64,000 bases of DNA, taken from positions 175,009-239,008 of the forward strand of contig NW_006920412.1 of NCBI RefSeq assembly GCF_000344685.1. The letters are read 5' to 3'. Made by a program: the position numbers and the translations under genes. Positions 10,111 to 19,892 of the stretch are shown here, one piece after another. Within the stretch, counting starts at the first letter, position 1; every line of letters starts with the position of its first letter. The notes under the pieces are model-generated. The model had not been told where the DNA came from, searched no databases, and saw nothing but the letters and a program-made list of their open reading frames with translations. The stretch comes from Gloeophyllum trabeum ATCC 11539. Taxonomy: Eukaryota; Basidiomycota; Agaricomycetes; Gloeophyllales; Gloeophyllaceae.

Positions 10111-11496
10111 TCAGTCCCTTCTCCGCCGTCTGTCTTCGTCCCGGTTGCGGTCCCTGTCCGACCTGTCGTAGTCCCGATCCCTTCGACTCTCCCTCCGTCT
10201 ATCATCATCACGGTCTCTCCTGTCCGACCGCTCATAATCCCCATCCCGGTCTCTCCGTCTGTCATCATCGTACCTCCGGCGATCCCTCCTATCCCTGTCA
10301 TAATCTCTGTCTCGATCCCTATCCCTTCGCCCATCGTCCCGGTCCCGACCCGGTGACCGCCTCGCAACCTGTCCCTCCGGCGACGCCCTGCCACTCCCGC
10401 TCCCACTTCCAGACCCTTCCCGCTCCTTCTTGATGACCGGCACATACTTCATAGCAGCGCCCTTCCCAACTCTCTTCTTCTTCCCGCTCCCGTCGTCCAG
10501 CACCTCCCTCTCCTTCGCGCCGATGCCCAGCAGGGCCGGCCGTGACTGGGGTAACCACGGCTCCACGGGGCCCTTCTGCTTCCGGCTTGCAGCCTGGCCC
10601 TCCTTCCACCCCATCCCCCGGAGCATAGCGGCGCCAAATTGCGAGACGGGGACGCGTTCGTAGGCCTCCATCGAGGCCACGTCTGGTAGTTCTGCGACAT
10701 CTTGTCGATATGCTTCTTCCTCGCTGATCGGGCGGATTGCCTCGATTACAGGGCCGTCCCCAGATCCTTCGCCCTTGACCTCAGCCAGGAGGGCGCGCAG
10801 CGCGCGCTGGTCCTCGCTTTCTCCTTCTTTCTTGACTTCTTCTTCTTCCATCTTGACGTCCACTTCCGTAGTTACCTCGGTAGTCTGTACACCATCCATG
10901 CCGTCCTCAATCTTGATCTTCTTTGCCTTGAACTGCAGCCCAATTCTCTCAGGGCCCGAGTTAATCGAATCCCGAGTGCCCAGCCCCCCAACGCTGCCAT
11001 CCGCGCCCGTCTCCGCCTGCGCACCCGGCGGCACATAAATACCCGCCTTCCTCTTCCTTGCCGCCTCCCGCCAGTCGCGGTTCTTCAGTGCGGGTATCAC
11101 CAACGGGCCCTCCTTCTTCTTCTCATGTAACCTGTTATTACGAAGCAAAAGCACCGACGCTGCTGTGAGTTGAGACCTGCCTGCGCGCGGGCGAGCTTTA
11201 GAGATAATGACACACCGCTGCACGCCGAACTGGTCGAAGCCCGTCACGAGCTCGTCTACGGGCTGCGCGTCGTCATCGTCGCTGCTGTCGTCGCGGTCGC
11301 GGTACATCCGTTTCGGTGTCGGGGACGAGTTGGCGCTGCGCGCAAGCGGGCTGCCTGGCGCATCCCTGTCGGCTAGATGACGCGGCAGCGCTGGAATTTT
11401 GAACGACGGGGCGTCTGAGTCGGCTTCAGAAGAGTTTCTTGAGATGGGCGTCGGTCTACGAACCGTGAAAGAGACTTTGGACCCCGCTGCGGACAT
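10111..11496 (-). CDS. SPP2: Pre-mRNA-splicing factor Spp2 (G-patch)
   Basis: This is a single open exon of 461 codons. The ATG at 11496 starts MSAAGSKVSFTVRRP, the conserved beginning of fungal Spp2-like proteins; the frame stays open upstream, but without this motif. An acidic Asp/Ser run lies near residues 70-80. The central region carries the Spp2/MOS2-type G-patch (SMEAYERVPVSQFGAAMLRG, then MGWKEG), at about residues 305-335. The last 80 or so residues are an Arg/Asp repeat (RDRDYDRDRR type), as in SR-like splicing proteins. In yeast, Spp2 binds the DEAH helicase Prp2 through its G-patch and activates it at the catalytic step of the spliceosome; the same nuclear role is expected. It is convergent with the gene ending at 9924. 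Confidence 0.85.
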   Translation of the reverse strand: MSAAGSKVSFTVRRPTPISRNSSEADSDAPSFKIPALPRHLADRDAPGSPLARSANSSPTPKRMYRDRDDSSDDDDAQPVDELVTGFDQFGVQRCVIISKARPRAGRSQLTAASVLLLRNNRLHEKKKEGPLVIPALKNRDWREAARKRKAGIYVPPGAQAETGADGSVGGLGTRDSINSGPERIGLQFKAKKIKIEDGMDGVQTTEVTTEVDVKMEEEEVKKEGESEDQRALRALLAEVKGEGSGDGPVIEAIRPISEEEAYRQDVAELPDVASMEAYERVPVSQFGAAMLRGMGWKEGQAASRKQKGPVEPWLPQSRPALLGIGAKEREVLDDGSGKKKRVGKGAAMKYVPVIKKEREGSGSGSGSGRASPEGQVARRSPGRDRDDGRRDRDRDRDYDRDRRDRRRYDDDRRRDRDGDYERSDRRDRDDDRRRESRRDRDYDRSDRDRNRDEDRRRRRD

Positions 11497-11947
11497 GGTG
11501 GTGGTTGGAAAGGAGTGGTGGCGTATGAGCGCCACCGGCTCCGGAGTGTGGCGATGATTCGCAGACGTACTCTCGTGAAGCGCAGTGAGCCTAAGCGAAG
11601 TGGGTTCTGCCACAACCACAATCTAAAGCCTTACGAATCCCGGGAAGCACGTATACATGAGGCAATACGCCGCAAAGGAGTATACATATTCATTATAAGT
11701 AGTAGAACAGTTTATGCGTACAAAGAGAATGGCTACAGTCCAAAGGACATACGAGCGGACAGGGCGATTATGGTATCACTTCGGCGGAGTGCCAGTACGC
11801 ACGAACTACTTCGAGCGCAGCATTACCTGATGATTCAGAACAAGGGACATCGAGAGCGGCAACAGGAACGAAAGCAAGGAAGACACGACAGCATGAGAGA
11901 CATATTAGCGGAGCATAGAAGGGACAGGCGAAGGGTGGAGGGTGACT

Positions 11948-13924
11948 TCAAGTCTCATGGACGTCGTACGGATGCCGGACGAGCTCGTCGTACAGTTCAG
12001 GCGGGAGATCACGGACCAGCGTGACGCATATCCCGATGACCGGCTGGGCTTCGAGGGGCGGGAACTGGCGGAGTCGTTTCATAGGGCTACAATATATATA
12101 TTATCAGTGCTCAATGAGAAGGCGAAGGAGATGGATGCGTACCTTGGTTCCTCCATGACCTCGTCGCGCATGAGCAGAAGCTGCGCGATGACGCAGAGGA
12201 CGTTAAGGTGGACGCCGAAGGCGAGGAGGAAATCCCACAGGTGGAGGACTTCCTCGAGTGGAGGCGTGCATGCGCAGAGCGTGAGTACAGCTAGGAACCA
12301 TTAGCGGAGCACTACGAGGAGCACTATGAGGATGGCTCACATGGGAACGCATACAACTCCGCGGACAGATTCTTCGATCTTAGAAACGCGAACAGTTCAG
12401 GGTCCAGGATCTTGAGACACCGGTCGAGGAGCTGCTGCGTCTGTAAGCAACAGCCCAAGCTATGCCTCCGAAACGCACCTTGAGCCCGCGGTGGACACCC
12501 TCTAGCGTCGGCTGGACATATAACGGACAGCACTCCTCGATGAACTTTGAGAAGCAGAAGAAAGCCTCCAGCTCGGAGGGCATGGTGTACAGAAAGGGGG
12601 CGGCGAGGACGTTCATTCCCTGGACATACGTGAAGGCTAACGAATGTGATTCTTGTCGGTCTGAAGGTCTTGCTCAGTCTGGCTGCACGAATTAGAGGAA
12701 AGGGGGAGCTCACCGTGGTTGCGCCAAACGAAGGCGTCGAGCAGTCGTACGAGCATATCTTCCCGGACGCGCTCTTTGAATCCGCGGTCCGTGGCCAGTG
12801 TTCTGCGACATACGTTAGTGAAACTTGTTTCTTAAACGGCGTGCCAGCTGGAGTCGGACGGATGAGAATAAGGAGATTGTAGGAAACAGCTGATAATCGT
12901 CTGCAGCACGATGTACTGCACGACTACGAACAAGTTGTGAGAGGCTGGGTTCAGCGGCGAAAATGCAACAGTATAGGTTGGCGCATTGAGCCCACTGAAT
13001 CCAGAGCGCAATGGAGCAGCCATGCAGCGCACTTTCTCGGGATACAATGCAATATCGCCCCACTAGGTACGACACCGCCATGGAGGGCGGGCATGAACTA
13101 AGTGACTATTGAGCCAAGCCCAGAGACTTGCAGAGAGGGAGGCGGTAGGAACACGTGCTGATCATTTGGGAAGAGCGCGTGTACCTCTCGGCTCTCTCTG
13201 CAAGTCTCCAGGGTTGGCTCAATATAAGACTGACGTGAGGCGCGAGTCTGTATAATAGTGGATACACCATGGTCAGAGGAGCTGACATTGGATGTCACAA
13301 GATCACCGTGATGTTGCACGAAGTCGGTCCATTCATCTTCCGACGTTCCAAAGCCACCAAAAGACACAAAATCCCCCGAGAGCTCGTACCACCCACGCAA
13401 CTCGCAAGCTCCGACACGAATTGGGTGGCAGTATGCGGCCCAAAGAATTGAGACACCGGACCTGCAGCCGAGCAACGCTACGATCCAATGCAGCGAAGGC
13501 CCATTCCCCTCCCCCAAATCCGTCCATAGGCCAGGAATCCCTCGATGTAGACTCGCATGACTCACCTGAAGGTGTCATTCCTGATCTTCTCCCGAACTTC
13601 ACAAGGCCCGCGGCCGACGTACTCCAAGAACGTCCCAGCCGATACATCGTTTACTCGTAGTAGTATCTTCCATATCCTAGGGCGTAAGGTGGGATCCTGT
13701 GAACAGTCGATTCCCAACTATTCTCCCATTGTTCCTGAATGAACGAGGAATAGACTTACGGTCGACGAGGGAATGGTTTCCGTCAGGATTAAACGTCTCA
13801 GCTTCTTTATTCTGTCCTCTACATCCGTAGGCGATTGATTTCGCGACGAAACCTTCGGCGCGTTCAGGATCTTGTTAAACGCGTGCGCCTTTGCAGCCGG
13901 GGAAGTCTCCAAGTCAGACGACAT
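11948..13924 (-). CDS. BUB2: Mitotic-exit checkpoint GAP Bub2 (TBC domain)
   Basis: The exons read 13924-13760, 13696-13566, 12802-12714 and 12636-12479, then three more down to the TGA at 11948-11950. The protein starts MSSDLETSPAAKAHAFNKIL and contains a TBC Rab-type GAP domain. LRPRIWKILLRVNDV is followed by the IxxDxxR arginine-finger motif (IRNDTFR) and the YxQ glutamine-finger motif (YVQGMNVLAAPF). Downstream it has DPELFAFLRSKNLSAELYAF and a short C-terminus. In yeast, Bub2 with Bfa1 forms the GAP for the GTPase Tem1 and blocks mitotic exit when the spindle is misplaced. Introns are about 45-80 nt except intron 2 (13565-12803, 763 nt), which splits the codon of the arginine finger. The gene is divergent from the adaptin at 14139. 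Confidence 0.9.
13107..13224. repeat. 118-bp fold-back (hairpin) element in BUB2 intron 2
   Basis: The left arm 13107-13155 and right arm 13178-13224 are inverted copies at about 80 percent identity, around a 22-nt loop. The arms share perfect blocks TATTGAGCCAA and GAGACTTGCAGAGAG. The transcript from either strand would fold into a long imperfect hairpin. It lies within the 763-nt BUB2 intron, so it is probably a small inserted fold-back element or part of one. Confidence 0.8.
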
Positions 13925-14138
13925 ATTTCAACATACGTTTTTGAACCAAGGAAAGCAGAGTTAAGAGTTGTCAACTAATCTAGAGTAGAGAGGTGGCCGC
14001 CGGCAGGGAAAGGAAAGCCTGAAACGAGGATCAACAAGCGCAAGACGAGGCAGGAGGAAAGGATGGAAGATGTGGCTGTACACCGCAGCTGCTCTTGTCT
14101 TCTCCGCATAATTAACTCCTTCATCACAAGCGGCAGCG
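13925..14138. promoter_or_regulatory. Shared divergent promoter of BUB2 and adaptin gene
   Basis: Only 214 bp separate the start codons of the two divergent genes, so their promoters and 5' leaders must overlap. I see no clear TATA box. An AGATTAGTTGACAACTC stretch (minus strand, about 13968-13984) and purine-rich tracts are the only visible features. Confidence 0.5.
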
Positions 14139-17100
14139 ATGGACGTACCGTTCATGTCGTCGGGTGCGATGAGCAGGGCGCAATACGCATTCGTGCGCAA
14201 GGTGGAGACCGCCGACTCAGTCTCGGAGGCGGAACAGCATATCCAAGCGGAGGTGGAGGTTATACGGCGCCAGCTGGGGGACCCGGCGCTTTCTCTTGTA
14301 CGATTGCGTTTGCTATTTGGTTGATAGCGATACCTTGAACTGAACCACAGAGACAATGCAAAGAATACCTTGTGATGCTCCTCTACTGTGGTATGAATGT
14401 GTCCGTGCTCCCTCCTGGAGGGATGGATTTCGCGCTGCCGCATGCTGTACATCTGGCAGAGTCTGGCAGCACTACGCAGGACAAAAGACTAGGTGAGCAG
14501 CAATGCTAGGAGCTGTTAAACTAGGGTAGGTGATAGACTTGAGCCTTGCCCAGGGTATGAGTTTTGTGCCCAGATGATGCCTCCGAATCACGAGCTGCAG
14601 CTCATGCTCGTTAACACTCTACGTAAAGTGCGAATTGACAGTCCATCTGCTGCCGATTTCCTTGTAATGCGGGAGCGTATCTGGCCATGCATCGACTGTT
14701 CCATTCGGGCCCTCGTCTACAAATCGATACGTATGTGGGGACCCGCATGGCAGAGTACAAAGCAGTCAGCTTGACGCTCCATTAATGCATTGTAAGAGGA
14801 TCGGCTGCCATATCTCAGATCTAACATATCCACCAATTCAGGACCTCGAATGCTCTCAAATTCCACGAATATGCCTAGCACTAGAAACGCTCATCCACTC
14901 CCCCTTCCAGGACGTCGTCCCGGCCGTGCAGTCCCGGTTACACGATCTGCTCTCCCACAACTCGTCAGTATGTATCCCATATCCTATACATCTACTCGCA
15001 GGTTAAACTTTCGCGACCCAAGGCCAGACGTCCGTAGACGTGCCCTCGCCGCGATGTGCGCGCTGGCGCGCCAGGAGCCTCACCTCCTCGCTAATGCCGC
15101 TGAGAAAGTGGTAAAGCGTCTGAAAGACCCTCAGCCGATCGTTATTAGTGCTGCTCTCACGGCTGCGATCGAGCTTTACAAGGTATATTCCAGAGATTTG
15201 TTCAAGCAAGGGTGACCGCTGAAAGAGTTCGTATGTAGTCTGGCCATGCACTATCCTCCCGAGTCGCGTCCATAGTAAATGCGCTGCTGCCGCCATCCTG
15301 GGATCCTAATCTGGACAAATCTGAGTACTGGTTCTTGTTGAGAGTCTTGAGCGCTCTCCGCGTATTTGGGTATGAGTATTCGTGAAACCCAAGCGTCTCG
15401 TCGCATCCTGACCTCCGCAAAGTCCTACAGCGGAAAATCTCCGATTGATACTGCAGATTATTGAATGGGCAGCGAATATAACACCCCTTCCCCGATGTCA
15501 GTCCTATCCGTCTCATTGTCGAATACTAGTACTTATTCTAACCCTCCCAGCCTTACTCTATCAAGCGTTCACCGTCCTATCCACGCGAAAACCCGCCGTG
15601 GTCGCTATGGTCCAGTCGTCTCCGCAAACCTGCCCGATTCTTCCGATCAGGAACCTCATCAACTCGACGGATCCGGACGAGCAGTACCTCCTCCTCTCGT
15701 GCATTGAATGCCTGGACGCTGCCGCGTGGGCAGGCACAATACCTGAGGTTCCCGGCGTCCTGGACTCCTGGGAGGTCGAGCGGATCATGACGTTCCTTGA
15801 CTCGCCTGACGAGGCTATCCGGCGAAAGGTACGCACAAACCGGTTCTCAGTCCAATATCTAGGATTGAGGATGTATTCTGCAGACCCTGGGCATACTGAA
15901 CGCGGTGGACAGCAATATCGTGCAAGGGTGCTATGCCCGGATCCTGGAGAACATCCCGGACGAGTCGTTCGTCGATGAGCTGAATGTTGCGGCTCAGCGT
16001 GCGCTCGAGGTCGTGGAGGTCCTGGATGGCGACGACGGCGCAGCATACGCCACACGACTCCAGAACGCCTTCGCCGCTTTCGAAGGGCGCGGCCAGAACA
16101 TCGTCCTAGAGAAAGCTGTAGAGAAAGTGCTGACGCGTTTCCGCACATGTACGTGGCGTCCCTTTATTTCATCGTAGGCAGTCGCCGGACTTAGTTCGCT
16201 GTATTGCTGTAGCTGAACGCGAGTTCCGAGTTGCATGTCTGACCGTCCTACTCGAGCCTCTGCAAGACGCCACAGCCAAAATGGGCGCCACATCGATGGT
16301 CATCGTCACAGCACTGATAGTAGAGCACTTACCTATGTGCCCTGTTCCACCCGGGCGGCTGCTACAGGGGCTAGCTGGGCGGCTGTCCTCGTATCCATGT
16401 GGGTCCCAGCTTTTGTTTCCCCGTATAGTTGGTGTTGCCATTCTGACTGGAGATCGTTGATTCTGCGCGTGTGTATGCTTCTCGGGTGTCACGATGTGTT
16501 GCACAGCGTCGGTTAAGGATGCTTGTTTGGTCGCGATGTTGAGGTTGTCGGCAGAGTGCGAGGTGCCTCCCGATGTGACAGAGCGTGTGAGAGAATTGTC
16601 TGAGCGCTCTGGGCGATATATTCGACAAGTGAGCGTTTGTTATTTCTATGCAACAAAGCGCCTAGAGGAAGATGCTGATCTTGTATTATAGCGCTGCCAG
16701 CAGTTCATCAGTCTTAATACCCAAAAGGAAATTCTTCAGCGTGCCGTGGCGCATTCCAAAACATCATCTGTATGTGCATCGTTCCACACGTACCCTCTCC
16801 CCAGATCTCATTTCTACCTAGCTTCCGGATTTTCTAATCTCGCTGGAAGCGAGCATCGCATCATCCGCTGACTCACCGACTAAGCCTCGGACATCCAGTC
16901 CTCGGCCGACCAGTCCACAAGATGGGCGCTCGTCCCGCGCCTCGCTCTCCGCGAGCAAGCTGCGCTATGATGCATACGAGCCTCCTCGAACGCAGGCGCG
17001 ATTGCGCGCCCATCGTAGCGCAAGCAGTTCCCGGTCTGTAGGTTCCTCGGATCTCGGCAGCCCTCGCTCGGAGCGCTTTGCCCTTCATGACGATCCCCTG

Positions 17101-17787
17101 TCGAGGACTGTCACTGCTGGTGACTTGACGCTTGCGGCTGGGGATCCTGAATTAGTGCGGACAGCTCGTGTGAGTATACTGTTGCTCCTTCGATCCTCAC
17201 TATGCTGATTGTTTGTACAGGAACAGAAGCACAGTGTTAGAGCACCCCAGCAGGTACCGGACTTGCTGGCTGATGCAGAGGTATGACTCATTGTTTGCAC
17301 CTCGGAGGACTCACGTAGCTTACTGGCACGTCTCGCAGATATCAAGGTCAGACTTGATAATACTGGAGTCACCCTTCTCCTCGGAGCCCGTCGATCTCGC
17401 AGCTTCGGGTGCCGAACCCGACTTCGAGACCATATGGAACGCTATGGAGCCGTCGAATCTGCGCGGATGGTGCGATTCCTCCATAGACGCTGTTGTTCGC
17501 CAGTTCCAGACCCTGCAGCTTGCTATGCGAGTCATAGCAGCAGACCAAGCACCGTTTGAAGGTACGCATTTTTCATTGTACAGTGCTTCCTAGGTGGGGA
17601 TAGCGCTGATGTGTTGCATTCAGGAGACCTGAAGATCATTATATCCTCTGAAGCGGGGTGGTCAGACAATTTTAAGGGGGCTGTTATGCGGCTCAGAGAA
17701 AGCGACGACGAGAGCTGTCTATGGAGGTTGCGATGCGATGATATCGAACTCCGAACCCGCCTCAAGCGATTGTTGTCCCAGGAATGA
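14139..17787 (+). CDS. AP-4 epsilon-like adaptin (large subunit)
   Basis: About 15 exons can be chained from ATG 14139 to TGA 17785-17787. The N-terminus (MDVPFMSSGAMSRAQYAFVR) enters an adaptin/HEAT trunk. Landmarks are RQCKEYLVMLLYCGMNVS, HELQLMLVNTLRKDLE, IPRICLALETLIHSPF and PDVRRRALAAMCALARQEP, then ECLDAAAW and a FLDSPDEAIRRKTLGILNAV repeat. These match the AP-4 epsilon trunk better than gamma or alpha. After about residue 700 a Ser/Arg-rich linker leads to a short C-terminal region (WNAMEPSNLRGWCDSS) that may stand in for the ear. AP-4 acts in clathrin-independent sorting at the trans-Golgi network. The intron at about 14632-14841 is long (roughly 210 nt). Exon joins between 15190 and 15600 are less certain. 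Confidence 0.75.
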
Positions 17788-18216
17788 TCCCTGTAGTACT
17801 CGTAGACACCCCGGTATCTAGTCGTATCCGGTAGGAAAGTGCAATGGCTGCCTGGAATCGCGTACAGGACTGGTGCAGATGAGTTCTCTATTTTAGGAAG
17901 TGCTGTGAAGCGCGGTCAAGCGCTCGTGGGCAGAGTGGCGGCGCACACTTCCCGACTCCCGACTCCTGTGCCACCAACACCGCTTAGTTTAGCTATCTGT
18001 GACAACAGCGCGTTGTGCCAGTGCATGAGCTTCTCGATGGAAGGGTTGGTCCCAATAAGGACGCGCTTGTTTGCTCTAAGAGTGCATTTGTTTTGATCGT
18101 CGTACCCATTCAAGCATATTCAAGGACGGCGTTGATAGGTCGCCACATTTGCTCCTTGTCCTATAAGATGGACCTCGAGACAGCTCCTCCTCCCCCACCC
18201 ACCCACACGATAGTAG

Positions 18217-19471
18217 ATGCCCTCTCTCACTTCCCTTGTCCACCTGAACATCGCCCCGGATGTAATCCCACCTTCCCTTTTCCCTCGCAAGGGGGGAGGT
18301 GGTGGTGGCCACGGGGGCGGCGGAGGTGGCGGCCACGGTTCCTCGAGCGGTGGTAAATCAAGCGGGGGTTCGAAATCATCTTCCTCCTCATCGTCGAAAG
18401 GCAGCTCGGGCTCCGCCCCTGGAAGTTCGAAATTCTCCTTCGGTTCAAGCACTGGCGCTTCCGGACGTTCCGCCACAGCGTACTCCAACGGTGGCGGCAA
18501 GCCCTTTACTCTGTCATCTAGCTCTCCATTCTCTGGAAGACAAGCCGGCGGAGGAACAAGGGTCAGTATTACCCACTTACTCGGCGATGTCGCATAAGGC
18601 TCATTCCGTTCCCACTTCAGGACCAAGTATACGGCACCTCGCAGTATGGTAGCGGTTATCCATACGGTGCATCTGGCAGCTACGTGGACAACAGGCCTTT
18701 CCCTTATGTCTTTTGGCCGGTACCTATTGCGCCACACTACTATGGGTGTGATCCGGTAAGGTCCCACCCTGCATACCGATAGTATCTCGCTAACAACTCA
18801 TGCAGTATGCCCAATACAATGGAACGGTCAGACCAGGAGGCAATATGACGACCGCAATCATCACCCGTAATAACGCACAGAACACTTCCGAAATCTACCG
18901 CCTCATCGGCGACGAATTTTCGGTGCAGGAGGTCCTGAACGCTCTGGTATCCAACTGTACGGTCAAGAACACGACACTGGAGTCCTTCAGTCCGGAGGTC
19001 TACGCCTACCCTCAGCCGGAGCAAATCATCCAATGGTACCGCGCCTCTACCTTCGGGTTGGGCCTGGATACGTACAACAATTCCGCCGCGCTAGCTTCAA
19101 ATATGCCCTCATCAAATGACACGAGCCCTCCTCCCCTCAGCTCAGCCACTCCCCTGCCCGCAGGGCTGAACATGACTTTCCTGACCTGTTTAAATACAAC
19201 TATCGCCGCATCCCTGCCCTTGATGGACCCGCCAGAGAAGCACCACCTCTCTTCAAGCACAATCGTCGCGATAGTGGGAGGTTCGCTGGTCGGAGCGTTG
19301 CTCGTGCTATATTGTCTGTGTGGCTGCCTTGAGGGGAGAAGCCGATCGCGATATCGAGAGAGCCTGGCTGTACCCGTGGTCGAAAAAAGGAGTACTGAAG
19401 AAAAGAGCAAGGTATCATGGCTTTCACGTCTCTCATGTAAACGGCCGCACACCGACGAGGTCTCGCACTGA
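18217..19471 (+). CDS. Gly/Ser-rich single-pass membrane protein
   Basis: Three exons (18217-18561, 18621-18755 and 18806-19471) join in phase 0. The protein starts MPSLTSLVHLNIAPDVIPPS, a weak signal-like segment. A Gly/His/Ser low-complexity tract follows (about residues 25-80), with polyglycine and polyserine runs. The next part (YGSGYPYGASGSYVDNRPFP, FWPVP) is a conserved mushroom ectodomain signature as I recall it. A lumenal domain then has several N-glycosylation sequons (NGT, NTS, NCT, NMT). One membrane helix (about residues 335-357, IVAIVGGSLVGALLVLYCLC) precedes a basic cytosolic tail. Its function is unknown; cell-surface or secretory-pathway location is inferred. A start in another frame upstream (18170) gives no sensible protein. 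Confidence 0.75.
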
Positions 19472-19892
19472 TTCTCGCCCTGCGGAAGGATTATGCGGAC
19501 TATATTATGCGTCTACGAATGAGCTCTACGAATGAGCTCTCATGGACTCATACTCACGCTCATTATTTGATGATTTACTTGTGAATATCCTATTGTCTAT
19601 GATACCCGCCATACAATCCTTATGCTGTTATGTCCATGCAGAAAAGAGAGCCTCTTAAGGCGATCAGAGAAGTGTTCAATTGTCCTATACAATTGTTTCT
19701 AGACAGTTACCTGCCTAGCCCGGGCCCGCATGACAAGGCGGACGAGCAACCTCCTGGATTTGCGTGCTACGTATGAGGAACAAATATATCGCATTGATGG
19801 GATACAGTACAGATTATAAAGCAAGGTAAAATACGAGGGCAAGACATCAAATACCCCGAGCATCTTCAGACGACATCACGACGCAGTCAAGG
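19472..19892. other. Convergent intergenic region
   Basis: This holds the 3' flanks of two convergent genes. A 13-bp direct duplication (CTACGAATGAGCT twice) lies near 19512-19537. Nothing else is supported. Confidence 0.6.

Noticed and set aside
11515..12304. Plus-strand open frames with charged sequence
   Set aside because: They are opposite the BUB2 3' exons and the Spp2 5' end, both of which have strong homology.
13098..13565. 155-codon minus-strand frame inside BUB2 intron 2
   Set aside because: It begins with GTG at the intron donor, is out of frame with the exon, includes the hairpin and has no domain. It is treated as intron sequence.
15561..16148. 195-codon Arg-rich minus-strand frame
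   Set aside because: It is antisense to adaptin exons with clear sense homology.
18120..18767. 215-codon Pro/Glu-rich minus-strand frame
   Set aside because: It is antisense to the Gly/Ser-rich membrane-protein gene and crosses its introns. Composition mirrors the sense repeat.
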